Made by a program: the position numbers and the translations under genes
The notes under the pieces: model-generated
Seen by the model: only the letters and a program-made list of their open reading frames with translations
What the model was told of the DNA's origin: nothing
Database searches by the model: none
Assembly: GCA_016721765.1 (NCBI GenBank)
Contig: JADKHO010000001.1
Coordinates: 1,848,001-1,912,000, forward strand
Reading direction: 5' to 3'
Origin: Bacteroidota bacterium
GTDB lineage: Bacteria > Bacteroidota > Bacteroidia > UBA4408
Length of the DNA: 64,000 bases
Shown here: piece by piece, positions 44,979-53,400 of the stretch
Layout: each line of letters starts with the position of its first letter
Numbering within the stretch: position 1 is the first letter of the stretch

Positions 44979-46253
44979 ATGTACAGGTTATTTGTAGCAC
45001 TTTTTTCGATTTTACTTTTGTGGAGCGGTTGTTATCAAACTGCAAAAATTGCCAATCAAAATTTGGCATTTACTTACGAAAAGGATGCGCAGGTATTGCA
45101 TCCTCACTATAGCATTTACCATACTTCTCCCGATAAATCGCAATTGCATTTTTCTATTAATACTCAGGAGTTACTGTACATGAAAAGTCCCGGCAATTCT
45201 AATTATTCGGCAAAAATTTCGGTAAGCTATATTCTATATTCTTCTTATGAATCAAAGCAAGTATTGGATTCTTCTTCGGTTTTTTTGGAGGATGATGCCA
45301 GCAAAGAGGAAATGGTAAACTTGAATGGCTTTTTTGAAGTGAATTCCAGCTATCCTAATCACTATGTGATGGAAGTAGTATTAAGCGATTTAAATCGTAA
45401 CCAGTCTGCGCTGAATTATGTGGAGATTGATAAATCAACTTTAAACACCCCACAAAATTTTAAGGTTACCAATCGAAAATCAGGGCAATTTTTATTTCGC
45501 AATCAAGTGCATGCAGATGAAAATATTGGTATTTGTTACAACAAAAATTCGGCACAAAAAACACTGTATGTAAATTATTTTAAGCCTGATTTTCCGCTTC
45601 CTTCACCTCCTTTTTCCGTTCAAAATTTACAGCCCATGCAGCTCCTTCCGGATAGCACATTTAGCATGGAGCTAGATGCAACCTTTACCGGTTTCATTCA
45701 ATTTAGAAGAGAAGGAATGTATCACTTTCGCAGCGATACCTTATCAAAGGAAGGATTAACACTCTATGTGTTTCATGAAGATTATCCGGCACTAACCGCT
45801 GCGCCACAATTGGTGCCACCACTGCGATACCTAACCACTCGACAGGAACATGAAGCGTTGCAAAATAATCCGAATAAAAAATTGGCGGTGGATAATTTTT
45901 GGTTGAACAATTGTGGCAATATGGATAGGGCTAAAGCTTCGCTAAAGGTGTATTATAACCGTGTTCAAAATACCAATACTTATTTTAGCTCCTACACCGA
46001 AGGATGGAAAACCGATAGGGGCTTAGTGTATATTGCTTTTGGCTTACCTAGCTCCATTTACAGGGATAGCCATGGTGAAACCTGGATGTATGGTGAGGAA
46101 CAGAATGCACGTTCACTAACTTTTGTTTTTAGTAAAGTGCAAAATCCCTACAGCGAAAATGATTATGTCTTAAATCGTTCTGAAAATTACCGCAACGATT
46201 GGTTTCGAATGATAGATGCATGGCGGCAGGGTAAAATAATTAACGAAAAGTAA
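44979..46253 (+). CDS. GWxTD-domain lipoprotein
   Basis: 424 residues. A lipobox-like LLLWSGC at about residue 15-20 marks a lipoprotein signal. The C-terminal domain contains EGWKTDRGLVYIAFGLPSSI, the GWxTD motif. This family is widespread in Bacteroidota and related phyla with no assigned function. The rlmB gene starts 7 nt after its stop, so they may be co-transcribed. Confidence 0.85.
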   Translation: MYRLFVALFSILLLWSGCYQTAKIANQNLAFTYEKDAQVLHPHYSIYHTSPDKSQLHFSINTQELLYMKSPGNSNYSAKISVSYILYSSYESKQVLDSSSVFLEDDASKEEMVNLNGFFEVNSSYPNHYVMEVVLSDLNRNQSALNYVEIDKSTLNTPQNFKVTNRKSGQFLFRNQVHADENIGICYNKNSAQKTLYVNYFKPDFPLPSPPFSVQNLQPMQLLPDSTFSMELDATFTGFIQFRREGMYHFRSDTLSKEGLTLYVFHEDYPALTAAPQLVPPLRYLTTRQEHEALQNNPNKKLAVDNFWLNNCGNMDRAKASLKVYYNRVQNTNTYFSSYTEGWKTDRGLVYIAFGLPSSIYRDSHGETWMYGEEQNARSLTFVFSKVQNPYSENDYVLNRSENYRNDWFRMIDAWRQGKIINEK

Positions 46254-46259
46254 AGCGCA

Positions 46260-47015
46260 GTGGAAAGAAAAAATCACGATGCAAATCCAAATTTTATTTT
46301 TGGAATTCATCCGGTAATGGAAGCCTTAAAATCGGATAAGGATGTAGAGAAAGTGTTTATTCAAAAAGGAATTGCACCGGCTGTTTTTAAAGAATTGCGT
46401 GAATTGATGGGAAGAAAAGAAACTCCTTTTCAATTTGTTCCACAAGAAAAATTAAACCGCCTAACGTCTAAAACACATCAAGGTGTAATTGCATTTGTAA
46501 CAGATGTAAAATTTCAGGAAATTGAGGATATTTTACCAAATGTTTTTGAAATTGGAAAGGTTCCTCTCTTGCTTATTTTAGATCGCATTACCGACGTGCG
46601 AAACTTTGGCGCCATTTGCCGCACAGCCGAATGCTGTGGAGTGGATGCAGTAATTGTGCCGAGCCGTGGCGCTGCTCAAATAAATTCGGATGCCATTAAA
46701 ACTTCGGCAGGAGCCTTACACAAAATTGCAGTGTGCCGTTCACAAAATTTAAAAACTACACTTGCTTTTCTGCGCGAAAGCGGCGTGAAAATTATTGCTT
46801 GTACTGAAAAAACAGAGTCTAATTATACCGCCTTAAATTACACTGAACCTACTGCCATCATTATGGGTTCGGAAGATGAAGGAATTTCGGGAGAATATTT
46901 AAAGCTGAGCGATGCACGCGCTAAAATTCCGCTTTTGGGTGAAATTGGTTCGCTAAATGTTTCAGTAGCCTGCGGGGTAATTTTGTATGAAGTAATTCGT
47001 CAGCGCACACAATAA
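46260..47015 (+). CDS. rlmB: 23S rRNA 2'-O-methyltransferase RlmB-type
   Basis: 251 residues from GTG 46260. SpoU/TrmH knot fold with motif 1 ITDVRNFGAICRTAE, motif 2 IIMGSEDEGIS and motif 3 LNVSVACGVILYE. It methylates a ribose in 23S rRNA (G2251 in E. coli). It ends 1 nt before the stop of the minus-strand glucosaminidase gene. Confidence 0.93.
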   Translation: MERKNHDANPNFIFGIHPVMEALKSDKDVEKVFIQKGIAPAVFKELRELMGRKETPFQFVPQEKLNRLTSKTHQGVIAFVTDVKFQEIEDILPNVFEIGKVPLLLILDRITDVRNFGAICRTAECCGVDAVIVPSRGAAQINSDAIKTSAGALHKIAVCRSQNLKTTLAFLRESGVKIIACTEKTESNYTALNYTEPTAIIMGSEDEGISGEYLKLSDARAKIPLLGEIGSLNVSVACGVILYEVIRQRTQ

Positions 47016-47016
47016 A

Positions 47017-47979
47017 CTAAGCTTTCTTGCGTCTCAAATAAATCTTTTCGCCTTGTTTGGGTTGCGTGCCGTACGACATTAAGTTATTTTCGTAAAGCTT
47101 GGTTAATTTCACACAATATATTTGAGAAATACTGCGCATGTCTTCTCCGTTTTTTACAATGTGAAAATCTTCTTTTGCATGATTCCGTTTGGGTTGTAAG
47201 TAAACGATTTCACCAACTTTTAATCTAGCTCCTTTGGGTAAATCATTGTATTTGTAAAACTGCCATTCTTTCATTTCAAAATGTTGCGCCAGTTTGCTGA
47301 TGTTATCGCCTTTTTTGGCCACAATAAATTTGCGCTCATTGTTTACTTGAATGTCGTAATGACTATTATTTTCGAAGGAGATGGGTGATTTTTTAATCGG
47401 TGCAGCTTGCGCAGTAAATGGATGCGGGTTACGTGCAGGCAGCGCAGCCAAATCAGTTGCCTTGTCAAAACTGGCTAAATCGTTTTCCTCAATAATTTTA
47501 ATGAGTTTCTCAGCATATTGTTTATCGGTGGCATAACCTGCTTTTTTTAATCCTTTAGCCCAAGCTTTATAGTCGGTTGGCTTAAGTTCAAATAGCGGTT
47601 TGTACCAATTTCGGGAGAGTAAAAACTGGGAGTGATCAATATACGAAGCTTCTACAGACTCATATTTTCGAAAGCATTCATTCTTTCTGTCATCATCATG
47701 AATAAAGGTATCGCCGTTCCAATCTAAATGACATTTAATTCCGAAATGATTGTTGGAGCCTAAGGACAGTAAACTGTTACCAGCCTCGCTTTCTAAAATT
47801 CCTTGCCCGAGTGTAATACTAGCAGGAATGCCGGATTGCAGCATTTCACGCACCGCTAAATACTTGTATTTTTCGATGTATTCATCCGGACTCAACTTAA
47901 TAGTATTTGTTTGTGCAGATGCAACTATCGGAAACAAAATCCCAATTAATAGAAGTAGTAAGGAATGGTGTAGGCGCAT
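47017..47979 (-). CDS. Glucosaminidase with two LysM repeats
   Basis: 320 residues from ATG 47979, with a signal peptide ending PIVASAQ. The N-terminal glucosaminidase domain has the catalytic Glu in TLGQGILESEAGNS. Two LysM repeats follow: VAKKGDNISKLAQHFEM and HIVKNGEDMRSISQIYCV. It cleaves peptidoglycan N-acetylglucosaminyl bonds. The in-frame start at 48006 is less likely. Confidence 0.92.
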   Translation of the reverse strand: MRLHHSLLLLLIGILFPIVASAQTNTIKLSPDEYIEKYKYLAVREMLQSGIPASITLGQGILESEAGNSLLSLGSNNHFGIKCHLDWNGDTFIHDDDRKNECFRKYESVEASYIDHSQFLLSRNWYKPLFELKPTDYKAWAKGLKKAGYATDKQYAEKLIKIIEENDLASFDKATDLAALPARNPHPFTAQAAPIKKSPISFENNSHYDIQVNNERKFIVAKKGDNISKLAQHFEMKEWQFYKYNDLPKGARLKVGEIVYLQPKRNHAKEDFHIVKNGEDMRSISQIYCVKLTKLYENNLMSYGTQPKQGEKIYLRRKKA

Positions 47980-48138
47980 AAAATTGAGTATAGGGCTAAC
48001 AAACATAAGCTATTCTTAGTTGAACGGTTTTGTCTGGCTTATATTATTTTTAACAAGTTGCTGTTTATTATAATTGTACAATTTTATTAAAAATGAAAAA
48101 AACAATCAATACCTTTAGTCGCTTTAAAATACAACTCT

Positions 48139-48861
48139 ATGCGCATAATTATAAGTTTTGTCCTTTTTCTTTTCCTAAATACGGGTTACGCACAAAGCCA
48201 ATTTGAGGGTATTATTCAAATGAAGATGAGTACACTTGAAAAGCCGGATATGGGTATTACAAAACTATACTTTTCGGCTGCCGGTGGAAGACTTGAAACA
48301 GAAATGAAAATTTCTCCCAACATGAAACCCTTTAAAACCGTGCGCATATTTAAAAAGGAAGGCCCCAATCTTTATTACATTCTAAACGAAGGCGCGGGAA
48401 CCTATTCCATAACAGATTTATCAACTTACAAGCGCATCGAAAAATCGGAGAAAGAAGTTAGTGTGAAGGTAATTGGTACTGAAAAAATATTGGGTTATAC
48501 GTGTACACATGTGCTAATAACAAGCGCATCGGGCGAAACCGAAATGTGGACGAGCAAAGAAATTATTGATTATGATTCCTACAATGCGCTATCAGAAAGC
48601 GATGTGAGAACCCGAAATGCCTCATTTGCAAAAGCCTTGTTAGCTGCGAATGCTGAGGGATTTCCGGTTAAAACCGTGAAGAAGGACAGTAAAGGAGGAG
48701 TAATTACAATAGAACTCGTAAAGGCCGAAAGTAAAACTTTGGACAAGGCCTTGTTTGAAGTTCCGACCTATTACACTAAAACCGAAACACCCACCACCGG
48801 CCTAGAAGGCATGATGCAAGAAATTAAGCAAATGGGCGACCAAACTGTAAAGGAAGAGTAA
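48139..48861 (+). CDS. DUF4412 exported protein
   Basis: 240 residues: signal peptide (MRIIISFVLFLFLNTGYA), then a DUF4412-like beta-rich domain with IQMKMSTLEKPDMGITKLYF and GYTCTHVLITSASGETEMW. Function unknown. Stop TAA is 1 nt from the stop of the ACC deaminase-like gene on the other strand. Confidence 0.85.
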   Translation: MRIIISFVLFLFLNTGYAQSQFEGIIQMKMSTLEKPDMGITKLYFSAAGGRLETEMKISPNMKPFKTVRIFKKEGPNLYYILNEGAGTYSITDLSTYKRIEKSEKEVSVKVIGTEKILGYTCTHVLITSASGETEMWTSKEIIDYDSYNALSESDVRTRNASFAKALLAANAEGFPVKTVKKDSKGGVITIELVKAESKTLDKALFEVPTYYTKTETPTTGLEGMMQEIKQMGDQTVKEE

Positions 48862-48862
48862 A

Positions 48863-49759
48863 TTAGTATTCAAAACCCGCGTTACCCTGCACTCCACCAC
48901 TGTGCACCGCTAAAATCTTTGTGTGTGTCGGGAAATGATTTTTTTCGATTAAATCAAAAATTCCATACATCATTTTTGATGTGTATACGTAATCAAGTGC
49001 AATGCCTTGTTGCCTTTCAAAATTTTGGGCAAACGAAATCAAATCAGAATTTGTTTTTGCATAACCGCCAAAATCATACCTCGTATTGAGGTCCCAAGAA
49101 ACAGAAGCTAACTGCTCCCTTTCGTAAAGCTGTTTATACTCCAAAATAAAATTTTGAATATCCTGTGTCAGAAATGATGCTCCTTTTAAGCTAGCAAAGC
49201 CAATTGCAGTTTGATTTTTAGAAAGGGAAAGGATAATGCCCGCCATTGTAGCACCAGTTCCACACGCACAACAAACCGTGTCGAAATCGGTAATTCCTTC
49301 CAAAATTTCGCTACAGCCTTTTACGGCTAGTAAATTGGAGCCACCTTCGGGAATCAAATAATAATCACCAAATTCATTTTTTAGCGTATTCAAAAATGCA
49401 GCATCGGTCTTAGTACGGTAATTTTCCCTCGACACATAGTGTAATTGCATTCCACAGGATGAGGCAAAAGCCAATGTGGGATTAAGCGGCGTGTGTGCTT
49501 CTCCACGAATGATACCAATGGTGCTAAAATTAGCTGCTTTTCCGGCAGCTGCGGTAGCTGCAATATGATTGGAATAGGCTCCCCCAAAGCTCAACAGCGT
49601 TTTTTTTCCTTGACGTTTAGCTTCTTCTAAATTATACTTTAGCTTAAAATATTTATTCCCACCCCAATAATAATCAATCAAATCGAGGCGAAGTAGGGAT
49701 AGTTCTACTTGTTTTTTTATACAAAGCGGATGGTTTATTTTATCGATTTGAAGCTTCAA
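48863..49759 (-). CDS. ACC deaminase / D-cysteine desulfhydrase family PLP enzyme
   Basis: 298 residues from TTG 49759; upstream in-frame ATGs (49819, 49828, 49855) exist but run into the DUF5522 promoter and start. The PLP-binding lysine is in SFGGAYSNHIAA (after WGGNKYFKLKYNL), and IPEGGSNLLAVKGCSEI and CCACGTGATMAGI are the phosphate loop. It opens D-cysteine or 1-aminocyclopropane-1-carboxylate; substrate not determinable. Head-to-head with DUF5522. Confidence 0.88.
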   Translation of the reverse strand: MKLQIDKINHPLCIKKQVELSLLRLDLIDYYWGGNKYFKLKYNLEEAKRQGKKTLLSFGGAYSNHIAATAAAGKAANFSTIGIIRGEAHTPLNPTLAFASSCGMQLHYVSRENYRTKTDAAFLNTLKNEFGDYYLIPEGGSNLLAVKGCSEILEGITDFDTVCCACGTGATMAGIILSLSKNQTAIGFASLKGASFLTQDIQNFILEYKQLYEREQLASVSWDLNTRYDFGGYAKTNSDLISFAQNFERQQGIALDYVYTSKMMYGIFDLIEKNHFPTHTKILAVHSGGVQGNAGFEY

Positions 49760-49782
49760 ATTAAGGGCAATATGTATCTTTG
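49747..49782 (+). promoter_or_regulatory. Promoter for DUF5522
   Basis: TATCTTTG at 49775-49782 is a perfect -7 box; TTTG at 49747-49750 is 24 nt up, slightly long. It is on the plus strand over the 5' end of the divergent PLP enzyme gene. Confidence 0.5.
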
Positions 49783-49845
49783 AAACAATATTACGATTTG
49801 TTCTGTTTGAATCGTACATCCAATACATATTTAATACACCACATC

Positions 49846-50028
49846 GTGCCAACAAATGAATCTGAAACTAGCAATCCTAAAGCCAATGCCGGCAATGAAG
49901 ATTATTATTTAAGTGAAGATGGAAAAATTATTTTCACTGCCGCTTATCATTTAAAACGGGGCTATTGCTGTGGCAACAATTGTAAACACTGCCCTTTTGG
50001 TTCACCGATTCCAGATTCCAAAAAATGA
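49846..50028 (+). CDS. DUF5522 small Cys-rich protein
   Basis: 60 residues from GTG 49846 (the frame is open back to ATG 49780, which precedes the likely transcription start). The signature GYCCGNNCKHCPF, four Cys in close pairs, is the DUF5522 mark and a probable metal or iron-sulfur site. Function unknown. Confidence 0.8.
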   Translation: MPTNESETSNPKANAGNEDYYLSEDGKIIFTAAYHLKRGYCCGNNCKHCPFGSPIPDSKK

Positions 50029-50102
50029 AAAGAGCACCGGAGCATCAAGTTTATAACAAACATTAAGATTTCGAATTTTGCAAACGAAACTGTTTTCGAT
50101 AT

Positions 50103-52115
50103 ATGAATTTTAAAGAATTAATTCAACAAGGAATTCCTTCCGAATTACCTCCCACAAAACCTTACGATACCACCATCAATCACGCGCCTAAACGTAAAGC
50201 AATTTTAAATGCAGCCGAAAGGAAACTGGCTATCAGAAATGCTTTGCGCTATTTTGAAAAGAAACACCATGCGGTTCTTGCACCTGAATTTGCTGCCGAG
50301 TTAACGGCTTACGGACGAATTTATATGTACCGTTTTCGCCCCGATTACGAAATGAAAGCACGCCATATCGACGAGTATCCGTATGTGTGCAAACAGGCCG
50401 CTGCCATCATGTTAATGATTCAAAACAATTTGGATTATGCAGTTGCACAACATCCACATGAACTCATTACTTACGGTGGAAATGGGGCGGTTTTTCAGAA
50501 TTGGGCGCAATACCTGCTTACCATGCAGTATTTGAGCCAAATGACCGAGGAGCAAACTTTGGTAATGTATTCGGGTCATCCAATGGGTCTATTTCCCTCG
50601 CACAAAGATGCACCGCGGGTGGTGGTTACCAACGGTATGATGATTCCGAATTATAGTAAGCCAGATGATTGGGAAAAATTTAATGCGCTTGGGGTAACTC
50701 AGTACGGACAAATGACAGCCGGCTCCTATATGTACATTGGTCCGCAAGGAATTGTGCATGGCACTACCATTACTGTTTTGAACGCGCTACGTAAAATTGC
50801 ATCTGCAGCAAAAAATTCGAAAGCACCAGTATCTGAGTTAGGAAAAGTATTTGTAACTGCCGGATTAGGCGGTATGAGCGGTGCACAGCCAAAAGCTGCT
50901 GTAATAGCCGGTGCTATTGGAGTAGTGGCCGAAATAAATCCCAAGGCTACGCAAGTGCGCCATGCACAAGGTTGGGTAGATGAAGTGTACGATAATTTGG
51001 ATCTTTTAATTGCCCGCATCGAAAAAGCGAGGCAAACCAATGAAGCGGTATCGCTTGCTTACCAAGGTAATGTGGTGGATTTATGGGAAAAATTAGTGGA
51101 TAAAAAGGTAAAAGTAGAACTCGGTTCTGATCAAACATCCTTGCACAATCCTTGGGCGGGAGGCTATTATCCGGCGGGTATTTCGTTTGAGGAGTCCAAG
51201 AGAATGATGGCGGAGCAGCCGGATCAGTTCAAAGCTGAAGTTCAAAAAACGCTGGTTCGTCATGCAACAGCGATTGAGAAAATGGCTGAAAATGGAATGT
51301 ATTTCTTTGATTACGGGAATGCATTTTTGTTGGAAGCAAGTAGGGCAGGTGCCGCAGTAGTAAAGAAAGACGGCACATTTAAATACCCCTCCTATGTGCA
51401 AGATATTTTAGGGCCCATGTGTTTTGATTATGGATTTGGTCCTTTCCGATGGGTGTGCACTTCCGGAAAAGCTTCTGATTTGGAGACTTCTGATCGTATT
51501 GCTGAAGCTGTACTAGAGGAAATGAAAATGACTTCGCCACTGGAAATACAGCAGCAAATGGATGATAACATAAGGTGGATAAAAGCTGCAGGAGAGAATA
51601 AGATGGTAGTTGGTTCCCAAGCACGCATTCTTTATGCAGATGCCGAAGGACGTATTAAAATCGCAAAAGCCTTCAATATAGCCATCCGTGAAGGAAAAAT
51701 TTCGAGTCCAATTGTGTTAGGGCGAGATCATCATGATGTTTCGGGTACAGATTCACCTTATCGTGAAACTTCCAATATTTACGATGGCTCCCAATTTACT
51801 GCCGATATGGCCATACAAAATGTGATAGGCGATTCGTTTAGGGGCGCCACTTGGGTAAGTATTCACAACGGTGGGGGAGTTGGCTGGGGCGAAGTTATTA
51901 ACGGTGGATTTGGTATGATGCTCGATGGAAGCGAAGATAGTGATAGGAGACTTAAGTCGATGCTGCACTGGGATGTGAACAATGGGATTGCGCGTCGAAG
52001 CTGGGCTAGAAATGAGGAAGCAATTTTTGCAATTAAGCGTGCCATGCAAGAGGAACCCCGTTTAAAAGTAACGCTGGCAAACCTAGTGGAGGATAATTTA
52101 TTGGAAGGACTTTAG
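50103..52115 (+). CDS. hutU: Urocanate hydratase
   Basis: 670 residues, the long form typical of Bacteroidota. NAD-binding TAGLGGMSGAQPKAA and the active-site Cys region GPFRWVCTSGKASDL are intact. It converts urocanate to imidazolone propionate in histidine breakdown. The other hut genes (H, I) are not in the window, so the pathway is only partly visible here. Confidence 0.95.
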   Translation: MNFKELIQQGIPSELPPTKPYDTTINHAPKRKAILNAAERKLAIRNALRYFEKKHHAVLAPEFAAELTAYGRIYMYRFRPDYEMKARHIDEYPYVCKQAAAIMLMIQNNLDYAVAQHPHELITYGGNGAVFQNWAQYLLTMQYLSQMTEEQTLVMYSGHPMGLFPSHKDAPRVVVTNGMMIPNYSKPDDWEKFNALGVTQYGQMTAGSYMYIGPQGIVHGTTITVLNALRKIASAAKNSKAPVSELGKVFVTAGLGGMSGAQPKAAVIAGAIGVVAEINPKATQVRHAQGWVDEVYDNLDLLIARIEKARQTNEAVSLAYQGNVVDLWEKLVDKKVKVELGSDQTSLHNPWAGGYYPAGISFEESKRMMAEQPDQFKAEVQKTLVRHATAIEKMAENGMYFFDYGNAFLLEASRAGAAVVKKDGTFKYPSYVQDILGPMCFDYGFGPFRWVCTSGKASDLETSDRIAEAVLEEMKMTSPLEIQQQMDDNIRWIKAAGENKMVVGSQARILYADAEGRIKIAKAFNIAIREGKISSPIVLGRDHHDVSGTDSPYRETSNIYDGSQFTADMAIQNVIGDSFRGATWVSIHNGGGVGWGEVINGGFGMMLDGSEDSDRRLKSMLHWDVNNGIARRSWARNEEAIFAIKRAMQEEPRLKVTLANLVEDNLLEGL

Positions 52116-52134
52116 AATGTTTTTCTTAGTTTCG
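52101..52134 (+). promoter_or_regulatory. Possible promoter for the acyl-CoA dehydrogenase
   Basis: TTGG at 52101-52104, 22 nt, then TAGTTTCG at 52127-52134. Overlaps the last codons of hutU; suggests separate control. Confidence 0.35.
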
Positions 52135-52161
52135 CTCTCTCAAAATTAAATATAAAAAAAA

Positions 52162-53301
52162 ATGCAATTTCAGTTATCAGAAGAACATTTGATGATACAA
52201 AAGGCGGCAAGAGATTTTGCTAACGATGTATTGAAACCCGGAGTGATAGAACGCGATGAACTTCAAAAATTTCCGGCTGCAGAAATTAAGCAGTTGGGCG
52301 AACTTGGTTTCATGGGCATGATGGTGGATCCGAAATATGGCGGAGGCGGTATGGATGCTATTTCCTATGTACTTGCGATGGAAGAAATTAGTAAAGTGGA
52401 TGCTTCGTGTTCGGTTGTAATGTCAGTGAATAATTCACTGGTGTGCTGGGGATTGGAGACTTTTGGTTCGGAAGCGCAAAAACAAAAATATTTATTACCC
52501 CTTGCGAAAGGGGAACAAATCGGCGCATTTTGCTTGTCGGAGCCCGAAGCAGGTTCGGATGCCACTTCGCAACGTACCACTGCTGTGGATAAAGGAGATC
52601 ATTATCTTTTAAACGGAACAAAAAATTGGATAACCAATGGAAGCAGTGCTTCCGTTTATTTAGTTATTGCGCAAACCTATCCCGAAAAGGGACACCACGG
52701 TATTAATGCATTTATTTTGGAAAAGGGAATGCCCGGATTTATTGTAGGTGCCAAAGAAAATAAATTGGGAATTCGTGGTTCGGATACACATTCACTTCAA
52801 TTTACAGATGTGAAAGTGCCCAAAGAAAATAGAATAGGAGAAGATGGTTTCGGGTTTAAATTTGCAATGAAAACCCTTACCGGTGGAAGAATCGGAATTG
52901 CTTCTCAAGCATTGGGTATTGCTTCGGGAGCGTATGAATTAGCGCTGGCCTACTCAAAGGAACGTAAAGCTTTTGGAAAAGAAATTTCGCAACATCAAGC
53001 CATACAATTTAAGTTGGCCGATATGGCAACTGAGATTGAAGCAGCGCGCATGCTTTGTTTAAAAGCTGCCTGGTTAAAGGATCACCACAAGGATTACGCT
53101 ACCGCAAGCGCAATGGCAAAGGTTTTTGCTTCGCGTGTGGCCATGTGGGTTACGGTGGAGGCGGTGCAAGTTCACGGTGGTTATGGCTTTGTGAAGGAAT
53201 ACCATGTGGAACGTTTAATGCGTGATGCAAAAATTACCCAAATTTATGAGGGTACTACCGAGGTTCAAAAAATAGTAATTTCGAGGGCATTGCTTGCATA
53301 G
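52162..53301 (+). CDS. Acyl-CoA dehydrogenase
   Basis: 379 residues. FAD and substrate motifs GAFCLSEPEAGSDATS, WITNGSSASVYLV, GGRIGIASQALGIASGA and the C-terminal catalytic-base area QIYEGTTEVQKIVISRALLA are present. It looks like the short/branched-chain or butyryl-CoA type. It oxidises acyl-CoA, reducing electron-transfer flavoprotein. Confidence 0.93.
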   Translation: MQFQLSEEHLMIQKAARDFANDVLKPGVIERDELQKFPAAEIKQLGELGFMGMMVDPKYGGGGMDAISYVLAMEEISKVDASCSVVMSVNNSLVCWGLETFGSEAQKQKYLLPLAKGEQIGAFCLSEPEAGSDATSQRTTAVDKGDHYLLNGTKNWITNGSSASVYLVIAQTYPEKGHHGINAFILEKGMPGFIVGAKENKLGIRGSDTHSLQFTDVKVPKENRIGEDGFGFKFAMKTLTGGRIGIASQALGIASGAYELALAYSKERKAFGKEISQHQAIQFKLADMATEIEAARMLCLKAAWLKDHHKDYATASAMAKVFASRVAMWVTVEAVQVHGGYGFVKEYHVERLMRDAKITQIYEGTTEVQKIVISRALLA

Positions 53302-53349
53302 TGCAATATATACAGCATTCAGTGGCTTAAGTAATTGAAATTAAAGCAT

Positions 53350-53387
53350 AAAAAAAGACCGTTAGTTTTGGCTAACGGTCTTTTTTT
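53350..53387. terminator. Bidirectional terminator between convergent genes
   Basis: AAAGACCGTTAG, a 6-nt loop, CTAACGGTCTTTTTTT. A-rich on one side, T-rich on the other, so it can end both the acyl-CoA dehydrogenase and gyrB transcripts. Confidence 0.9.
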
Positions 53388-53400
53388 GGCTTGTTATTTA

